The notes: generated by a model not told the origin, from the sequence alone. Shown: positions 7,409 to 16,644, counted from the stretch's first letter. The stretch: 64,000 bases of DNA from Rhodobacter sp. TJ_12 (GCF_020023995.1 NZ_NRRD01000018.1:1-64000); one strand, 5' to 3'. Translations and numbers: made by a program.

Positions 7409-9184
7409 TCATTCGACAAGCTGCATCCGGCACAACCCCGCATAGGCCCCGCCGCGCGCCAAAAGGTCGTCATGCGTGCCTTCTTCGACCACCTCGCCCG
7501 CGACGATGACCACGATCTTGTCGGCATTGCGCACGGTGGATAGCCGATGCGCGATCACCAGCGTGGTGCGCCCTTGCGATAGCTCGGCCAGCGCTTGCGC
7601 CACCTTTGCCTCGGAGGCGGTATCCAGCGCCGAGGTCGCCTCGTCCAAAAGCAAGATCGGCGCATCGCGCAGCACGGCGCGCGCGATCGCCACGCGCTGG
7701 CGCTGTCCGCCCGATAGCGCCGAACCGCGCGGCCCGGCGGGGGTATCAAGCCCTTCGGGTAGGGTAGCCGTGAATTCGCTGACATGGGCGGTGTCCAAGG
7801 CGCGGGCGAGCGCCGCCTCGCTGACATCTGTGCGGCCCAGCAGGATGTTTTCGCGGATCGTTTCGTCAAAAAGCGCCGCATCTTGGGTCACTGTCGAAAA
7901 CAACTGGCGCAGCGCGGCAAGATCCAGTGCGGTCACAGGCACGCCCCCCACCGAGATCGCGCCCGATTGCGCATCGACGAGCCGGGTCAACAGGTTGAAC
8001 ACACTCGATTTCCCTGCCCCCGAGGGGCCAACCAGCGCGGTGGTTTGCCCGGCTTCAGCGGTAAAGGAGAGCCCGCGCAGCACCGGTTTGGTGCCATAGG
8101 CGAAATCGACCTTGTCAAAGCGCACTGCGGTGGTGGCGGGGAGCGCCTTCGGTGCGGCCGGAGAGGTCACGGCGGGTGTGATGTCAAACACCCGGTACAG
8201 CCGTTCCAGACTGGCCGCGGCCGTTTGCCAGATCCCCGCAAGCCCGCCCAAGCGGCGCAGCGGCTGAAAGGCCAGCGCCATGGCGGTAAAGAAAGACATG
8301 AACTCGCCCACCGTGCGTTCCCCCGCGACGATCTGCGGCCCCCCCAGCACCAAAACGGCAAAGAAGCCCAGCCCGGTGACCGCATCGATCAGCGCGGGAA
8401 TGGTGGATTGCGACAGCGCCATTTTCACCATGGCTTGGCGGATCTGCGTCACCAGCTTGTCGAACCGGGCGACCTGATAGCCCTCCATCTGGTAAAGCTT
8501 GACTGCACCGACGCCGTGAAACACCTCGTCCAGCCGGGTGGCGCGCGCACCCGATTGGTGGCGCATCTGCCCGGTCTTGCGCCGGATATAGCTTTGGGCA
8601 AGCGCGGTGGGTGCGATCAAAAGCGGGGCTCCGATCAGCGCGGCCAAGGTCCAACGCCAGTCGATAGAAATGGCCACGGCGAAAAGCGCGATCAGCGAAA
8701 TCGCATCGCGCCCAGCCCCGGTGATGAACACCTGCCACACCCCCTGCACCGCCAAAGTGTCGCCTTGCACCCGTTCAATCAGCGCGCCGGGCGGGTTTTC
8801 CTGAAAAAAGCTTTGGTCAAGTCGCAGGATATGGCGCAGCAAATCCACTTGCATATCGCTTGAGGCGCGCTGCGCCACATCGGTCAAAAGTCCGCGCGCC
8901 CCGATCGACGTGACCGCGCGGATCAGGAACAGCCCAAAGATCGCCCCGCCAACCAGCCAGATCAGCCCGGATTGCCCCGCGCCAAAGACCTTGTCAAAGA
9001 GCGGCTCCAGCATCCAGCTCAGGACACCCAGACAGCCCCCCTCGACCGCCAGAAGCAGGGCGGCGAGCGCCATCTTTTTCCAATGGCGCCAAAGATAATC
9101 GCGCCAGATCCGCCCGAAAAGGGCGCGCGATCCATAGCGTTCCGCGCGCGGGGCCGTGGGGGCGGGGTCGGTCGAATGGGTCAC
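7409..9184 (-). CDS. ABC exporter, fused permease/ATPase (MsbA-like)
   Basis: A half-transporter of 591 residues that would act as a homodimer. The N-terminal two thirds holds about six membrane segments (MALAALLLAVEGGCLGVLSW, LIWLVGGAIFGLFLI, ISLIALFAVAIS). The C-terminal ATPase has Walker A GPSGAGKSS, signature LSGGQRQR, Walker B ILLLDEATSAL and the H-loop VIAHRLSTV. I use the GTG at 9184 (VTHSTDP), which has AGAGG before it; an ATG 60 bases upstream is also possible. It resembles MsbA and other lipid or drug exporters; the substrate cannot be told from sequence. It precedes ygfZ on the same strand. Confidence 0.85.
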   Translation of the reverse strand: MTHSTDPAPTAPRAERYGSRALFGRIWRDYLWRHWKKMALAALLLAVEGGCLGVLSWMLEPLFDKVFGAGQSGLIWLVGGAIFGLFLIRAVTSIGARGLLTDVAQRASSDMQVDLLRHILRLDQSFFQENPPGALIERVQGDTLAVQGVWQVFITGAGRDAISLIALFAVAISIDWRWTLAALIGAPLLIAPTALAQSYIRRKTGQMRHQSGARATRLDEVFHGVGAVKLYQMEGYQVARFDKLVTQIRQAMVKMALSQSTIPALIDAVTGLGFFAVLVLGGPQIVAGERTVGEFMSFFTAMALAFQPLRRLGGLAGIWQTAAASLERLYRVFDITPAVTSPAAPKALPATTAVRFDKVDFAYGTKPVLRGLSFTAEAGQTTALVGPSGAGKSSVFNLLTRLVDAQSGAISVGGVPVTALDLAALRQLFSTVTQDAALFDETIRENILLGRTDVSEAALARALDTAHVSEFTATLPEGLDTPAGPRGSALSGGQRQRVAIARAVLRDAPILLLDEATSALDTASEAKVAQALAELSQGRTTLVIAHRLSTVRNADKIVVIVAGEVVEEGTHDDLLARGGAYAGLCRMQLVE

Positions 9185-9334
9185 GCGGGCCTCTGGGTCA
9201 TGGCGGGATGGGTTCGGGATAGCGCGATTGGCGCAAGGCGGCAAGGCACGCGGGATTTGTGCCCGTTACAACGCCTGCGTTGACAGGGTGCGCGGCGCGG
9301 GACTACCGCTTTTCCACCCGATTGGAGACTTCCC

Positions 9335-10549
9335 ATGACCCCGCGTTCCAGCCTTGCCCATGGCCGTTCCTATCTTGCCATTCCCGGCCCTTCGGTGATG
9401 CCGGAACGGGTGCTGGCGGCGATGCATCGCTCTGCCCCCAATATCTATGAAGGCGATCTGGTCGATCTGACCGCGCGGGTGGTGGCCGATTTGCGCCGCG
9501 TCGCGCTGAGCACCGGGCATGTGGCGATCTATATCTGTAATGGTCATGGCACGTGGGAGGCTTCGGTCGCGAACCTGTTTTCGCGCGGGGATAAGGTGTT
9601 GTCCTTGCAAACCGGGCGGTTCGGCGTGGGCTGGGCGGTGCAGGCTCAGGCGATGGGCGTGACGGTCGAAGCGTTGGATTTCGGCCTGTCTGCGCCGGTC
9701 GATCCGAACCGGGTAGAGGCCGCTTTGCGCGCCGATCCGCGCCACGAGATCAAGGCGGTACTGCTGACCCATGTCGATACCGCCACCTCTATCCGCAATG
9801 ACGTGGCGGCGGTGCGCGCGGCGATGGATGCGGCGGGGCATCCGGCGCTTTTGGCGGTGGATTGCATCGCCTCGCTTGCCTGTGATGCGTTTCGTTTCGA
9901 CGATTGGGGCGTCGATGTGATGCTAGCGGCCAGCCAAAAGGGGCTGATGGTGCCGCCGGGGCTGGGGTTTGTTTGGGTGTCGGATAAGGCCGTGGCGGCG
10001 GGCCAATCCGCCGATCTGCGCACGCCCTACTGGAATTGGGGGCCGCGGCTCGCGCCGGAATTCTATTACCAGCATTTTGGCGGCACTGCGCCCACGCATC
10101 ATCTGTTTGGCATGGCGGAATCGCTGACGATGATCTTGGAAGAAGAGGGGCTTCCCCATGTTTGGGCACGCCACCGCGCCTTGGCGCGGGCGGTGGGGGC
10201 CGCGTTCGAGGCATGGGGGCAGGGCGGCGCGATTGCGCTGAATGTCGCTGACCCGGCATTCCGTGCGGGCTCGGTTACCGCGGCGCGGATTGCCCAAGGC
10301 GGGGCGGAGCGTCTGCGCCGCTGGTGCGAGGCCGAGGCAGGCGTGACGTTGGGCATTGGGCTTGGCATGGCCCCGCCCGGCACGCCCGAGGCCGATGATT
10401 TTTTGCGTGTCGCGCATATGGGCCATGTGAATGCGCATATGACGCTGGGCGTTTTGGCGGTAATGGAGGCCGGGCTGCAAGCGCTGTCGATCCCGCATGG
10501 AACGGGCGGCATTCAGGCCGCCGCCGCCGTTGTGGCGGCTGGGGCGTAA
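9335..10549 (+). CDS. Class V aminotransferase (serine/alanine-glyoxylate type)
   Basis: 404 residues, PLP fold type I. It starts with the family signature YLAIPGPSVMPERVLAAM and has the phosphate/cofactor region NGHGTWEASVANLFSRGD, the PLP-ring aspartate in LAVDCIAS (D176) and the Schiff-base lysine in ASQKGLMVPPG (K202). The ending MTLGVLAVMEAGLQAL is typical. The likely reaction is transfer of the amino group from serine or alanine to glyoxylate, as in the serine cycle or photorespiratory salvage, though some relatives are aspartate or pyruvate aminotransferases. The gene stands alone, divergent from the ABC exporter, with a TTGACA -35-like hexamer at 9280. Confidence 0.85.
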   Translation: MTPRSSLAHGRSYLAIPGPSVMPERVLAAMHRSAPNIYEGDLVDLTARVVADLRRVALSTGHVAIYICNGHGTWEASVANLFSRGDKVLSLQTGRFGVGWAVQAQAMGVTVEALDFGLSAPVDPNRVEAALRADPRHEIKAVLLTHVDTATSIRNDVAAVRAAMDAAGHPALLAVDCIASLACDAFRFDDWGVDVMLAASQKGLMVPPGLGFVWVSDKAVAAGQSADLRTPYWNWGPRLAPEFYYQHFGGTAPTHHLFGMAESLTMILEEEGLPHVWARHRALARAVGAAFEAWGQGGAIALNVADPAFRAGSVTAARIAQGGAERLRRWCEAEAGVTLGIGLGMAPPGTPEADDFLRVAHMGHVNAHMTLGVLAVMEAGLQALSIPHGTGGIQAAAAVVAAGA

Positions 10550-10553
10550 CGGG

Positions 10554-10940
10554 TCAGCGCTGGCCGTGTTTGACAAGCCAGCCTTCCAACCAGTCCAGCT
10601 CGGCCTGATCGCGTTCCAGCATCGCCTTGGCGCGCTGGCGCAGCGCGGGGTCGGCGCCGTTTTCAAGCACGATCCGCGCCATCTCCATAGCGCCTTGGTG
10701 GTGGGGCACCATCGCACGCACGAAATCAAGATCGGCGTCGCCGGTATAGGGGGTGCTCATCCCGGTTTGCATTCGGGCGCGGGCCGCCTCGAATGCCGGG
10801 GTCGAAGGGGCGGCATCGGCCGTCGCGCTGGCCGTGGGATGGGGTGGGGGCGCAGGCAGATCACCGGCATAGGCGCCAAACGTCAGCGCGAAAGCAAGCG
10901 GGCTGAAAAGGGCAAGAGAGCGTCGGGTTCGGGGGGACAT
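10554..10940 (-). CDS. Secreted DUF305 protein
   Basis: 128 residues. The start at 10940 (MSPRTRRSLALF) is fixed by a perfect AAGGAG six bases upstream. Residues 1-25 are a signal peptide and a Pro/Ala-rich linker follows. The rest is a DUF305 (ferritin-like helical) domain: DADLDFVRAMVPHHQGAMEMA with the His-His pair and Met residues, then RAKAMLERDQAELDWLEGWL. Members are often found near copper-handling genes, and the His/Met pattern suggests metal binding in the periplasm; no metal genes are adjacent here. It is convergent with the aminotransferase, with only 4 bases between stop codons. Confidence 0.85.
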   Translation of the reverse strand: MSPRTRRSLALFSPLAFALTFGAYAGDLPAPPPHPTASATADAAPSTPAFEAARARMQTGMSTPYTGDADLDFVRAMVPHHQGAMEMARIVLENGADPALRQRAKAMLERDQAELDWLEGWLVKHGQR

Positions 10941-11017
10941 CTGCGACTCCTTCATCGGTGTCGGCAGAGTGGCGCAGCCGCGCTGTTGGGGGCAAATCAA
11001 GGCCGCGCGAGAGCGGC

Positions 11018-11047
11018 GTGAGCCCGCGCCCAAAAGCCCGGGCTCAC
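11018..11047. terminator. Stem-loop between two minus-strand genes
   Basis: GTGAGCCCG pairs perfectly with CGGGCTCAC (9 bp) across a 12-nt loop, just after the stop of the DUF6858-like gene. No T-run follows, so it may be a weak or Rho-assisted terminator or an RNA-stabilising hairpin. Confidence 0.5.
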
Positions 11048-11061
11048 ACTGTGTTGAGCGA

Positions 11062-11457
11062 TCAGCCCTTCAGATCGGCCAGCGACTTGCACCACGCTTC
11101 CATTTCCTTGGTCGCCAGTTCCATCGGCGGCTCAAGGAACGTCAGGTGGAAGGCCTCGCCAAGATCGGCCACGCCGATCGCGCGCGGGCGCACAGCCAGC
11201 ACATGGGCATTGGGCAGCGCCACGCCAAAGCAGAAAACGATGTTCTGCGCGGCGAGGATCGAGCGGTCGATCGTGCCTTCGATGGCGGTGGTGTGGGCGT
11301 AATGGTCGAAGGTGGCGATATAGGCGACCTTCGGATGGGCATCGATTTTTTCCTTCAGCTTGGCCATCACATCATCGACGGTGGCGCAGCTTGTTTCGGT
11401 CTTTGGAAGGGTCAGGTCGAAGACCGGATATTTCTCCATCAAAAGATACTGTTTCAT
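11062..11457 (-). CDS. Conserved hypothetical protein (DUF6858-like)
   Basis: 131 residues starting at MKQYLLMEKYPVF, with AAAGGTCAGG before the ATG. Recognisable text is KTETSCATVDDVMAKLKEKI, YIATFDHYAHTTAI and ILAAQNIVFCFGVALPN. The frame remains open upstream into the aminotransferase gene, but that part is shadow sequence. I recall similar proteins as DUF6858, of unknown function. FDHYAHT and the two cysteines could bind a metal or cofactor, but that is speculation. It follows the HisC-like gene on the same strand by about 58 bases and may be co-transcribed. Confidence 0.65.
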   Translation of the reverse strand: MKQYLLMEKYPVFDLTLPKTETSCATVDDVMAKLKEKIDAHPKVAYIATFDHYAHTTAIEGTIDRSILAAQNIVFCFGVALPNAHVLAVRPRAIGVADLGEAFHLTFLEPPMELATKEMEAWCKSLADLKG

Positions 11458-11515
11458 GCCTGACCTTTCCCGTGGATGTATCTTTTGAAATGGCTGCACG
11501 GGCCTAGGGGATGGG

Positions 11516-12634
11516 TCAACCCGGCGTTCTGTCGCGGGCGCGTGCCAACGCATCGGGCAGCGCGGCGGCCAAGGCGTGCATCTCTGGTTCGGGGCCGCAG
11601 GAAATGCGGATGCAGCGGTCTTGTGGGGCCACGCCAGGTTTGCGCACGAACACATCGGCTTGTGCCAGCTCTTCCAGAACGGCGGTGGCAAAGGCCCCAT
11701 CCGCGCCGCAATCGACGGCGACGAAATTCGCCGCCGAGGGCAGCGGCTCCAGCCCGTTGTCGCGCGCGATTTGCGCGATGGTGTTGCGCGAGCCTTCGAC
11801 CAAGCGGCGCATATAGGCAAGCCATGTTTTGTCTTGCAGCGCGGCCAGCGCCCCCGCCTGAGACATCCGGCACATGCCGAAATGATTGCGGATCTTGTCA
11901 AAGGCGGCGATCAGTTCGGGGTGGGCAAGCGCATAGCCGACCCGCGCCCCCGCCAGCCCATGCGCCTTGGAAAAAGTGCGCATGCGGATCACACGGGGAT
12001 CATTGGCGTCTATCGGGGCCTCGGTCCCTTCGGGCGCCAGTTCGACATAGGCTTCATCCAGAACCATCAACGTGCCACTGGGCACCCGGCTGACCATCTC
12101 CGCCATCACTGTGCCGGGGTGATGGGACGCCATCGGATTGTCGGGGTTAGAGATGTAAAGCAGCTTGGGGCCGATCTCGGCGGCCTTGGCCAAAAGCGCC
12201 TCGGGGTCTTCGTGGTCGCCCTTATAGGGCAGCTTGTGCAAGATGCCGCCAAAGCCGGTGACATGGAAGTTGAAGGTCGGATAGGCCCCGTCCGAGGTCA
12301 CGACGCTGTCGCCCGGTTCGATCAGCAACCGGCACAGATAGCCTAAAAGTCCGTCGATCCCCTCGCCGACGATGACGTTTTCGGGCGCGCAGCCGTGATG
12401 CGCGGCCAGCGCATGGCGCAGGTCGTGGTTTTCCGCATCGCCATACATCCACGCTTCGCCCGCCGCGGCGGCCATCGCGGCAATCGCGCGGGGGCTGGGG
12501 CCGAACCCGTTTTCATTCGCGCCGAGCCGGGCGGTGAAGGGGCGGCCCCGGCGGCGTTCCAGCGTATCGGGCCCGACAAAGGGCACGTTGGCGGGCAGGG
12601 CGGCGACAAGCGGCGTGTAGCGTGGCTGGGTCAT
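11516..12634 (-). CDS. HisC-like PLP aminotransferase
   Basis: 372 residues, class I/II aminotransferase of the histidinol-phosphate aminotransferase family. Visible motifs are LGANENGFGPSPRAI at the N-terminus, YGDAENHDLRHALA, the PLP aspartate region ISNPDNPMAS, LDEAYVELA, and the Schiff-base lysine in TFSKAHGLAGARVGY (K223). No other his genes are nearby, so the true substrate could be histidinol phosphate, an aromatic amino acid or another imidazole/aryl compound. It may be one of several HisC paralogs in the genome. It begins a minus-strand pair with the DUF6858-like gene. Confidence 0.8.
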   Translation of the reverse strand: MTQPRYTPLVAALPANVPFVGPDTLERRRGRPFTARLGANENGFGPSPRAIAAMAAAAGEAWMYGDAENHDLRHALAAHHGCAPENVIVGEGIDGLLGYLCRLLIEPGDSVVTSDGAYPTFNFHVTGFGGILHKLPYKGDHEDPEALLAKAAEIGPKLLYISNPDNPMASHHPGTVMAEMVSRVPSGTLMVLDEAYVELAPEGTEAPIDANDPRVIRMRTFSKAHGLAGARVGYALAHPELIAAFDKIRNHFGMCRMSQAGALAALQDKTWLAYMRRLVEGSRNTIAQIARDNGLEPLPSAANFVAVDCGADGAFATAVLEELAQADVFVRKPGVAPQDRCIRISCGPEPEMHALAAALPDALARARDRTPG

Positions 12635-12739
12635 CCCTCATGGCTAGGGGCAAAGTCGCAATGGGTAAAGCGGCTTTCGCAGCGTCACACAGGCGCGGGG
12701 CGGCGTTTCATGGCAAGTTGGCGCAAAGAGGAGGGCGTA

Positions 12740-13525
12740 ATGAACCGGGTAGAGGTGCAAAAGGCGGAGGGTGTGGCGGTTGTCACCCTTGCGCGTCCCG
12801 ACAAGATGAACGCGGTCGATTTCGAGATGATCGATACGTTGATCGCTGTGGCAGAGGATTTGGCCGCCGATGCCAGCTTGCGCGCGGTGGTGCTGACCGG
12901 TGCGGGCCGCGCCTTTTGCGCGGGGCTGGATGTGGCGAATTTCTCGGCCCTTGCTTTGGGCGACCCGGAGGGGCTGATTATGCCGCGCAGTCATGGGGCG
13001 GCAAACCGGTTTCAGCAGTTTTCTTTGTGTTGGCGGGCGCTGCCGGCGCCGGTGATCGCGGCGCTCCACGGCGTGGTGTTTGGCGCGGGTCTGCAACTGG
13101 CTGCGGGGGCGGATGTGCGTATTGCCGCGCCGGGCACGCGGTTGTCGATCATGGAGATGAAATGGGGCCTTGTGCCCGATATGGGCGGCATGGTCACCTT
13201 GCCCAAAATCCTGCGCGCCGATCATCTGCGCCGCATGACTTGGACCGCAGAAGAGATTCTGGCCGAAGAGGCCATGCAGATCGGGTTGGTGACCGAACTG
13301 GCCGAAGACCCGCTGGCGCGCGCCAAGGCTTTGGCGCGTCAGATCGCGGGCAAATCTCCCTCGGCTATTCGTGCGGCGAAGCGGTTGATCGAGGTCGCCT
13401 ATACCGCGCCCGAGGCGGAGGTGTTGGAGCGCGAAAGCCGCGAGCAAACCGATCTGATCGGGAAACCCGATCAGATGGAGGTGATTGCCGCGAATATGCA
13501 AGGCCGCGCGCCACAGTTTGACTAG
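12740..13525 (+). CDS. Enoyl-CoA hydratase/isomerase family protein
   Basis: 261 residues, crotonase fold. GAGGAG lies six bases before the ATG (MNRVEVQKAEG). The two oxyanion-hole regions are clear: GAGRAFCAGLDVANF and HGVVFGAGLQLAAGADVRI. A conserved acidic position follows in SIMEMKWGLVPDMGG. The second glutamate of classical enoyl-CoA hydratases is not obvious, since the region reads WGLVPDMGGM, so isomerase or other crotonase chemistry is possible. The gene is isolated: divergent from the HisC-like gene and convergent with the SDR gene. Confidence 0.85.
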   Translation: MNRVEVQKAEGVAVVTLARPDKMNAVDFEMIDTLIAVAEDLAADASLRAVVLTGAGRAFCAGLDVANFSALALGDPEGLIMPRSHGAANRFQQFSLCWRALPAPVIAALHGVVFGAGLQLAAGADVRIAAPGTRLSIMEMKWGLVPDMGGMVTLPKILRADHLRRMTWTAEEILAEEAMQIGLVTELAEDPLARAKALARQIAGKSPSAIRAAKRLIEVAYTAPEAEVLERESREQTDLIGKPDQMEVIAANMQGRAPQFD

Positions 13526-13543
13526 GCGCGGGCCAGTCCGCCG

Positions 13544-14275
13544 TTAGATCGACATTTTCTTGAAGATCGGCTCGGGGATCGCGCGGATCACCATCATGAT
13601 GAAATACCAGATCCGGGCGGTGTACAGCACATTGGCGCGCCGCTCGATGCCGCCCATGATATCTTCGGCCACTTGCTCGGGTTTGGCCATGAAGGGCAGT
13701 TTCATCCCCGCCGTCATGCGCGTTTCCACCGGGCCGGGTTTCACCGTCATCACATGGACGCCTTTGCGGCCAAGCCGGTTGCGCAGGCCTGAAAGATAGG
13801 TGGCAAAGCCAGCTTTCGCAGCGCCATAGACATAGTTGCCCACGCGGCCACGGTCGCCCGCGACCGAACCGACGCCCACAATCACGCCCTCGCCGCGCGC
13901 TTCCATCACCGGCGCGAGCAGCGACAGGAATTTGGCCGGACCGGTGAAATTGTCGGTCACCACCGCGTCGATCAGCGCCGGATCGGCATCAATCGCGCTT
14001 TGCTCGGGCATGGTGCCAACAAAGCAAGCAAGGTTCAGCACGCCTTGCGTTGCGGACAGTTTGTCGATCAGCGGGGCGAAGGCCGCATCGTCACGAATGT
14101 CGAAAGCGATGGTTTCCACTTCGGCGGCACCGCGCAATTTGCAGTCTTTCGCGAGCGTTTCCAGCTCTTCCATATCACGGCCCGCCAGCATCAGCCGGGC
14201 GCCATCAATCGCCAAACGGCGCAGGAAGGGGCGGGCCATACCGGAAGTGGCCCCGAGAACGATCCAGTTTTGCAT
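13544..14275 (-). CDS. Short-chain dehydrogenase, DprE2-like
   Basis: 243 residues of the SDR superfamily. The NAD(P) motif is VLGATSGMARPFLRRLA near the N-terminus, with catalytic Ser in VGVGSVAGDRG and the Y-x-x-x-K pair in YVYGAAKAGFATYLSG. The C-terminus is hydrophobic and ends IRAIPEPIFKKMSI, as in SDRs that act on lipid-linked sugars. Only 3 bases separate it from the DprE1-like oxidase gene upstream, so the two are co-transcribed. In mycobacteria this enzyme pair epimerises decaprenyl-phosphoryl ribose to arabinose by oxidation then reduction; a related epimerisation here is inferred from pairing. Confidence 0.8.
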   Translation of the reverse strand: MQNWIVLGATSGMARPFLRRLAIDGARLMLAGRDMEELETLAKDCKLRGAAEVETIAFDIRDDAAFAPLIDKLSATQGVLNLACFVGTMPEQSAIDADPALIDAVVTDNFTGPAKFLSLLAPVMEARGEGVIVGVGSVAGDRGRVGNYVYGAAKAGFATYLSGLRNRLGRKGVHVMTVKPGPVETRMTAGMKLPFMAKPEQVAEDIMGGIERRANVLYTARIWYFIMMVIRAIPEPIFKKMSI

Positions 14276-14278
14276 GCC

Positions 14279-15571
14279 TCAGGCACTCCTCAGGTTCAAG
14301 CGTCTTACAAGGTCGGTTTGATAGGCGCCGGTCGGGTCGGCGCGGGCGACCTCTTCTTGCCAGAGAGACAGTTCAGGATACATGCCGCGGATGCGCGCAC
14401 CCTCGGCCAAGGCATCTTTGGCAAAATAAAGCCGCCCGCCTGCCTCCGCCGTGTCAATTTCCAGCGCGCGGATCAAATCGCGCGCGGCGGGGCGGTTCGG
14501 AAAGTCGATGGCCAGCGTATAGCCCTCCATCGGGAAGCTGAGGTAGCCCGCGCGCCCCGCCCCCATCCGTTTGAGCACCGCCAAGGGCGAGGCAAGGCCT
14601 GAGGTGGAGATGCGCTCCATCATCGCGCGCAGCGCACGGGCCGAGGAAAGCGGCACCACGCATTGAAATTGGTGAAAGCCGCGCCGCCCATAAAGGCGGT
14701 TCCAGTCGTGGATTTTATCGAGCGGAAAGAAGAAATCCGCCATCGGGCGCGCAATTGTGCGGCCCTGCGCGGGCACGCGGCGGTAATAGGCTTGATTAAA
14801 GGCGCGCACCACCGGGGCCGATAAGGCGAAATGCGGCGCATCCATCGGCACTTTGGCGGTGCGCTTGCGTTCTTTCACCACGCCTTGGCCAATCTCGGCT
14901 TCTTCGACAATGCCACGCCCCATGGTCGAGCCGGTGGCAGTCGCATCAATCCAGCCCACAGTATAGCTGGCCTCGGAGGTATCCAGAAACGCCAGATGTT
15001 CGTCCCAGTCGCGCGCGCGGCGTTCGGTGACCAGCATCAGATTGCCATCGCAACGCTTCAGCCGCAGCGTGGCACGTAAAATCACCCCGGTTTGGCCCAG
15101 CCCGCCAACGGTGGCTTGAAAGAGGGCCGTGCCCGGGGTGGCGGTGACCTCTGCCCCATTTTGCAACAGCACAATCTCGGTTACATGCGCGCCGAAGCTG
15201 CCAACGTGATGGTGGTTCTTGCCATGCACATCTTGCGCGATGCAGCCGCCGACCGTGGCAAAACCGGTGCCCGGCATCACCGCCGGAATCCAGCCTTGCG
15301 GCACAAAGGCGGCGGCGACATCGCCGATCCGGGCGCCGGCTTCAACCGTTAGGCAGCCGGTTTCGGGGTCAAAGGCCAGAAACCGATCAAAGCCGCTCAT
15401 ATCCACCATGGCCCCGGCTGAATTAAGCGGCGCATCGCCATAAGAGCGGCGCATCCCAAAAGCGGGAGTTGGCGGCAGGTCTGCCAGATGGCGCAGCTTT
15501 TCGGGGCGGGCGACCGGGCCTTTGGCGCGAAGTGCCCGGCCCCAGCCAGTGTAATGGGTGTCTTTGGTCAT
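14279..15571 (-). CDS. DprE1-like FAD-dependent oxidase
   Basis: 430 residues. The start at 15571 (MTKDTHYTGWGRAL) has AAGGAGG at good spacing and overlaps the stop of the upstream gene (ATGA at 15568-15571). The FAD-binding-4 domain shows FGMRRSYGDAPLNSAG, LTVEAGARIGDV, PGTGFATVGGCIAQDVHGKN and HHHVGSFGAHV; the segment DVHGKNHH...GSFG closely resembles mycobacterial DprE1. The C-terminal half matches the substrate-cap domain (GFHQFQCVVPLSSARALR). The natural substrate could be a polyprenyl-phosphoryl pentose. The partner reductase follows directly. Family assignment is good; substrate is inferred. Confidence 0.85.
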   Translation of the reverse strand: MTKDTHYTGWGRALRAKGPVARPEKLRHLADLPPTPAFGMRRSYGDAPLNSAGAMVDMSGFDRFLAFDPETGCLTVEAGARIGDVAAAFVPQGWIPAVMPGTGFATVGGCIAQDVHGKNHHHVGSFGAHVTEIVLLQNGAEVTATPGTALFQATVGGLGQTGVILRATLRLKRCDGNLMLVTERRARDWDEHLAFLDTSEASYTVGWIDATATGSTMGRGIVEEAEIGQGVVKERKRTAKVPMDAPHFALSAPVVRAFNQAYYRRVPAQGRTIARPMADFFFPLDKIHDWNRLYGRRGFHQFQCVVPLSSARALRAMMERISTSGLASPLAVLKRMGAGRAGYLSFPMEGYTLAIDFPNRPAARDLIRALEIDTAEAGGRLYFAKDALAEGARIRGMYPELSLWQEEVARADPTGAYQTDLVRRLNLRSA

Positions 15572-16572
15572 TGGCCGCCTCCTTGCGGCGCATGCAGCGA
15601 GGCGCGCTCGGCGAGCGGAAAGACCGCAAGCCCGATCGCAATGGCAAACCACAGCGTGGTGAGCCGGATCACAGCCGTTGCGGGGACAGAGACCTCAAGC
15701 GGGACGCCATCAAGGCTCAAAAGCGCCACCATCGCCGCCTCCGCCCCGCCAAGGCCCCCCGGTGCGCCTGTGAGCCCGCCCGCGAGCGTGGAAAAGATAA
15801 AGATCGCAACCGCTTTCCAAAGCCCGATTTCGGCCCCCATGAAGCCCAAAAGCAGATGGAACGCATAGCCCTCTGCCATCCAGCCTGCGAAACCAAGCGT
15901 GAGCGCAAGGGCGAGCGTTGGGCCGTGGCTGAACCGCGCAAGCGAACGCGCGGCCTGGCGGGCACGGGCAAAAAGGCGCGGCAAGCGGCCCAAGGCGCGA
16001 TAGGCCAAGGTGACAAGCGCGGCAAGAAGTTTGGGGCGTGTCGCCACCACCGCAGCCACAAGCGCCAGCATTGTGACGGGCAGCGCCCCCGCAATCCCGC
16101 CCGCGGCGAGCGAAATGGCCAGCGCCAAGATCAGCCCCATCACGGCCAAATCACCGGCGCGGTCCATCAGCACCAAGGGCGCGGTGCGCTCGACCGCCCA
16201 GCCGGTTTCGCGTTTGAGCCAGCGCATCCGCACCAATTCCCCCACCCGGCCCGGCGTGACCGACATGGCAAAGCCGCCAAGGTAGTGTCGGAAATCTTGG
16301 ACGAGGTGTGTCGGCAGGCCCAAACGGCGCGCCAGAACATGCCAGCGCAGACCGCGCAGCGCATAATTGGCAAGCGAAAGCCCCAAAAGCGCGATGATCT
16401 GCCAAAGATGCAGGCGGGTCAGTTGCGCCCAAGTTTCTTCCCATCCCGTGGCCGAGGCAAGACCCGCAAGCCCAAGGCCCACCAGCGCCAACAGCCCGAG
16501 GATCAGCGCTTTGTCGCGCCAGCGGCGGGCAAGGGATGGGGCCGGGGATGTGTTTGGACTGAGGCTCATCAT
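15568..16572 (-). CDS. UPF0104 / lysylphosphatidylglycerol-synthase-like membrane protein
   Basis: 334 residues with about eight hydrophobic segments (ILGLLALVGLGLAGLASA, LWQIIALLGLSLANYAL, LILALAISLAAGGIAGAL, VAIFIFSTLAGGLTGAPGG). The conserved loops YLGGFAMSVTPGRVGELVR and LTGAPGGLGGAEAAMVAL are the family signature. There is no soluble synthase domain, so it is the flippase-like membrane part only. Being first in the operon with the DprE1/DprE2-like pair, it could move a lipid-linked sugar across the inner membrane. Start could be either of two adjacent ATGs. Confidence 0.82.
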   Translation of the reverse strand: MMSLSPNTSPAPSLARRWRDKALILGLLALVGLGLAGLASATGWEETWAQLTRLHLWQIIALLGLSLANYALRGLRWHVLARRLGLPTHLVQDFRHYLGGFAMSVTPGRVGELVRMRWLKRETGWAVERTAPLVLMDRAGDLAVMGLILALAISLAAGGIAGALPVTMLALVAAVVATRPKLLAALVTLAYRALGRLPRLFARARQAARSLARFSHGPTLALALTLGFAGWMAEGYAFHLLLGFMGAEIGLWKAVAIFIFSTLAGGLTGAPGGLGGAEAAMVALLSLDGVPLEVSVPATAVIRLTTLWFAIAIGLAVFPLAERASLHAPQGGGQ

Positions 16573-16644
16573 TGCCCTGCATCTAGTGGTTAATTGGGGC
16601 AGGAATATGATGTTGTTGCGGGCTCGCGAACAATTTTAAGGATG

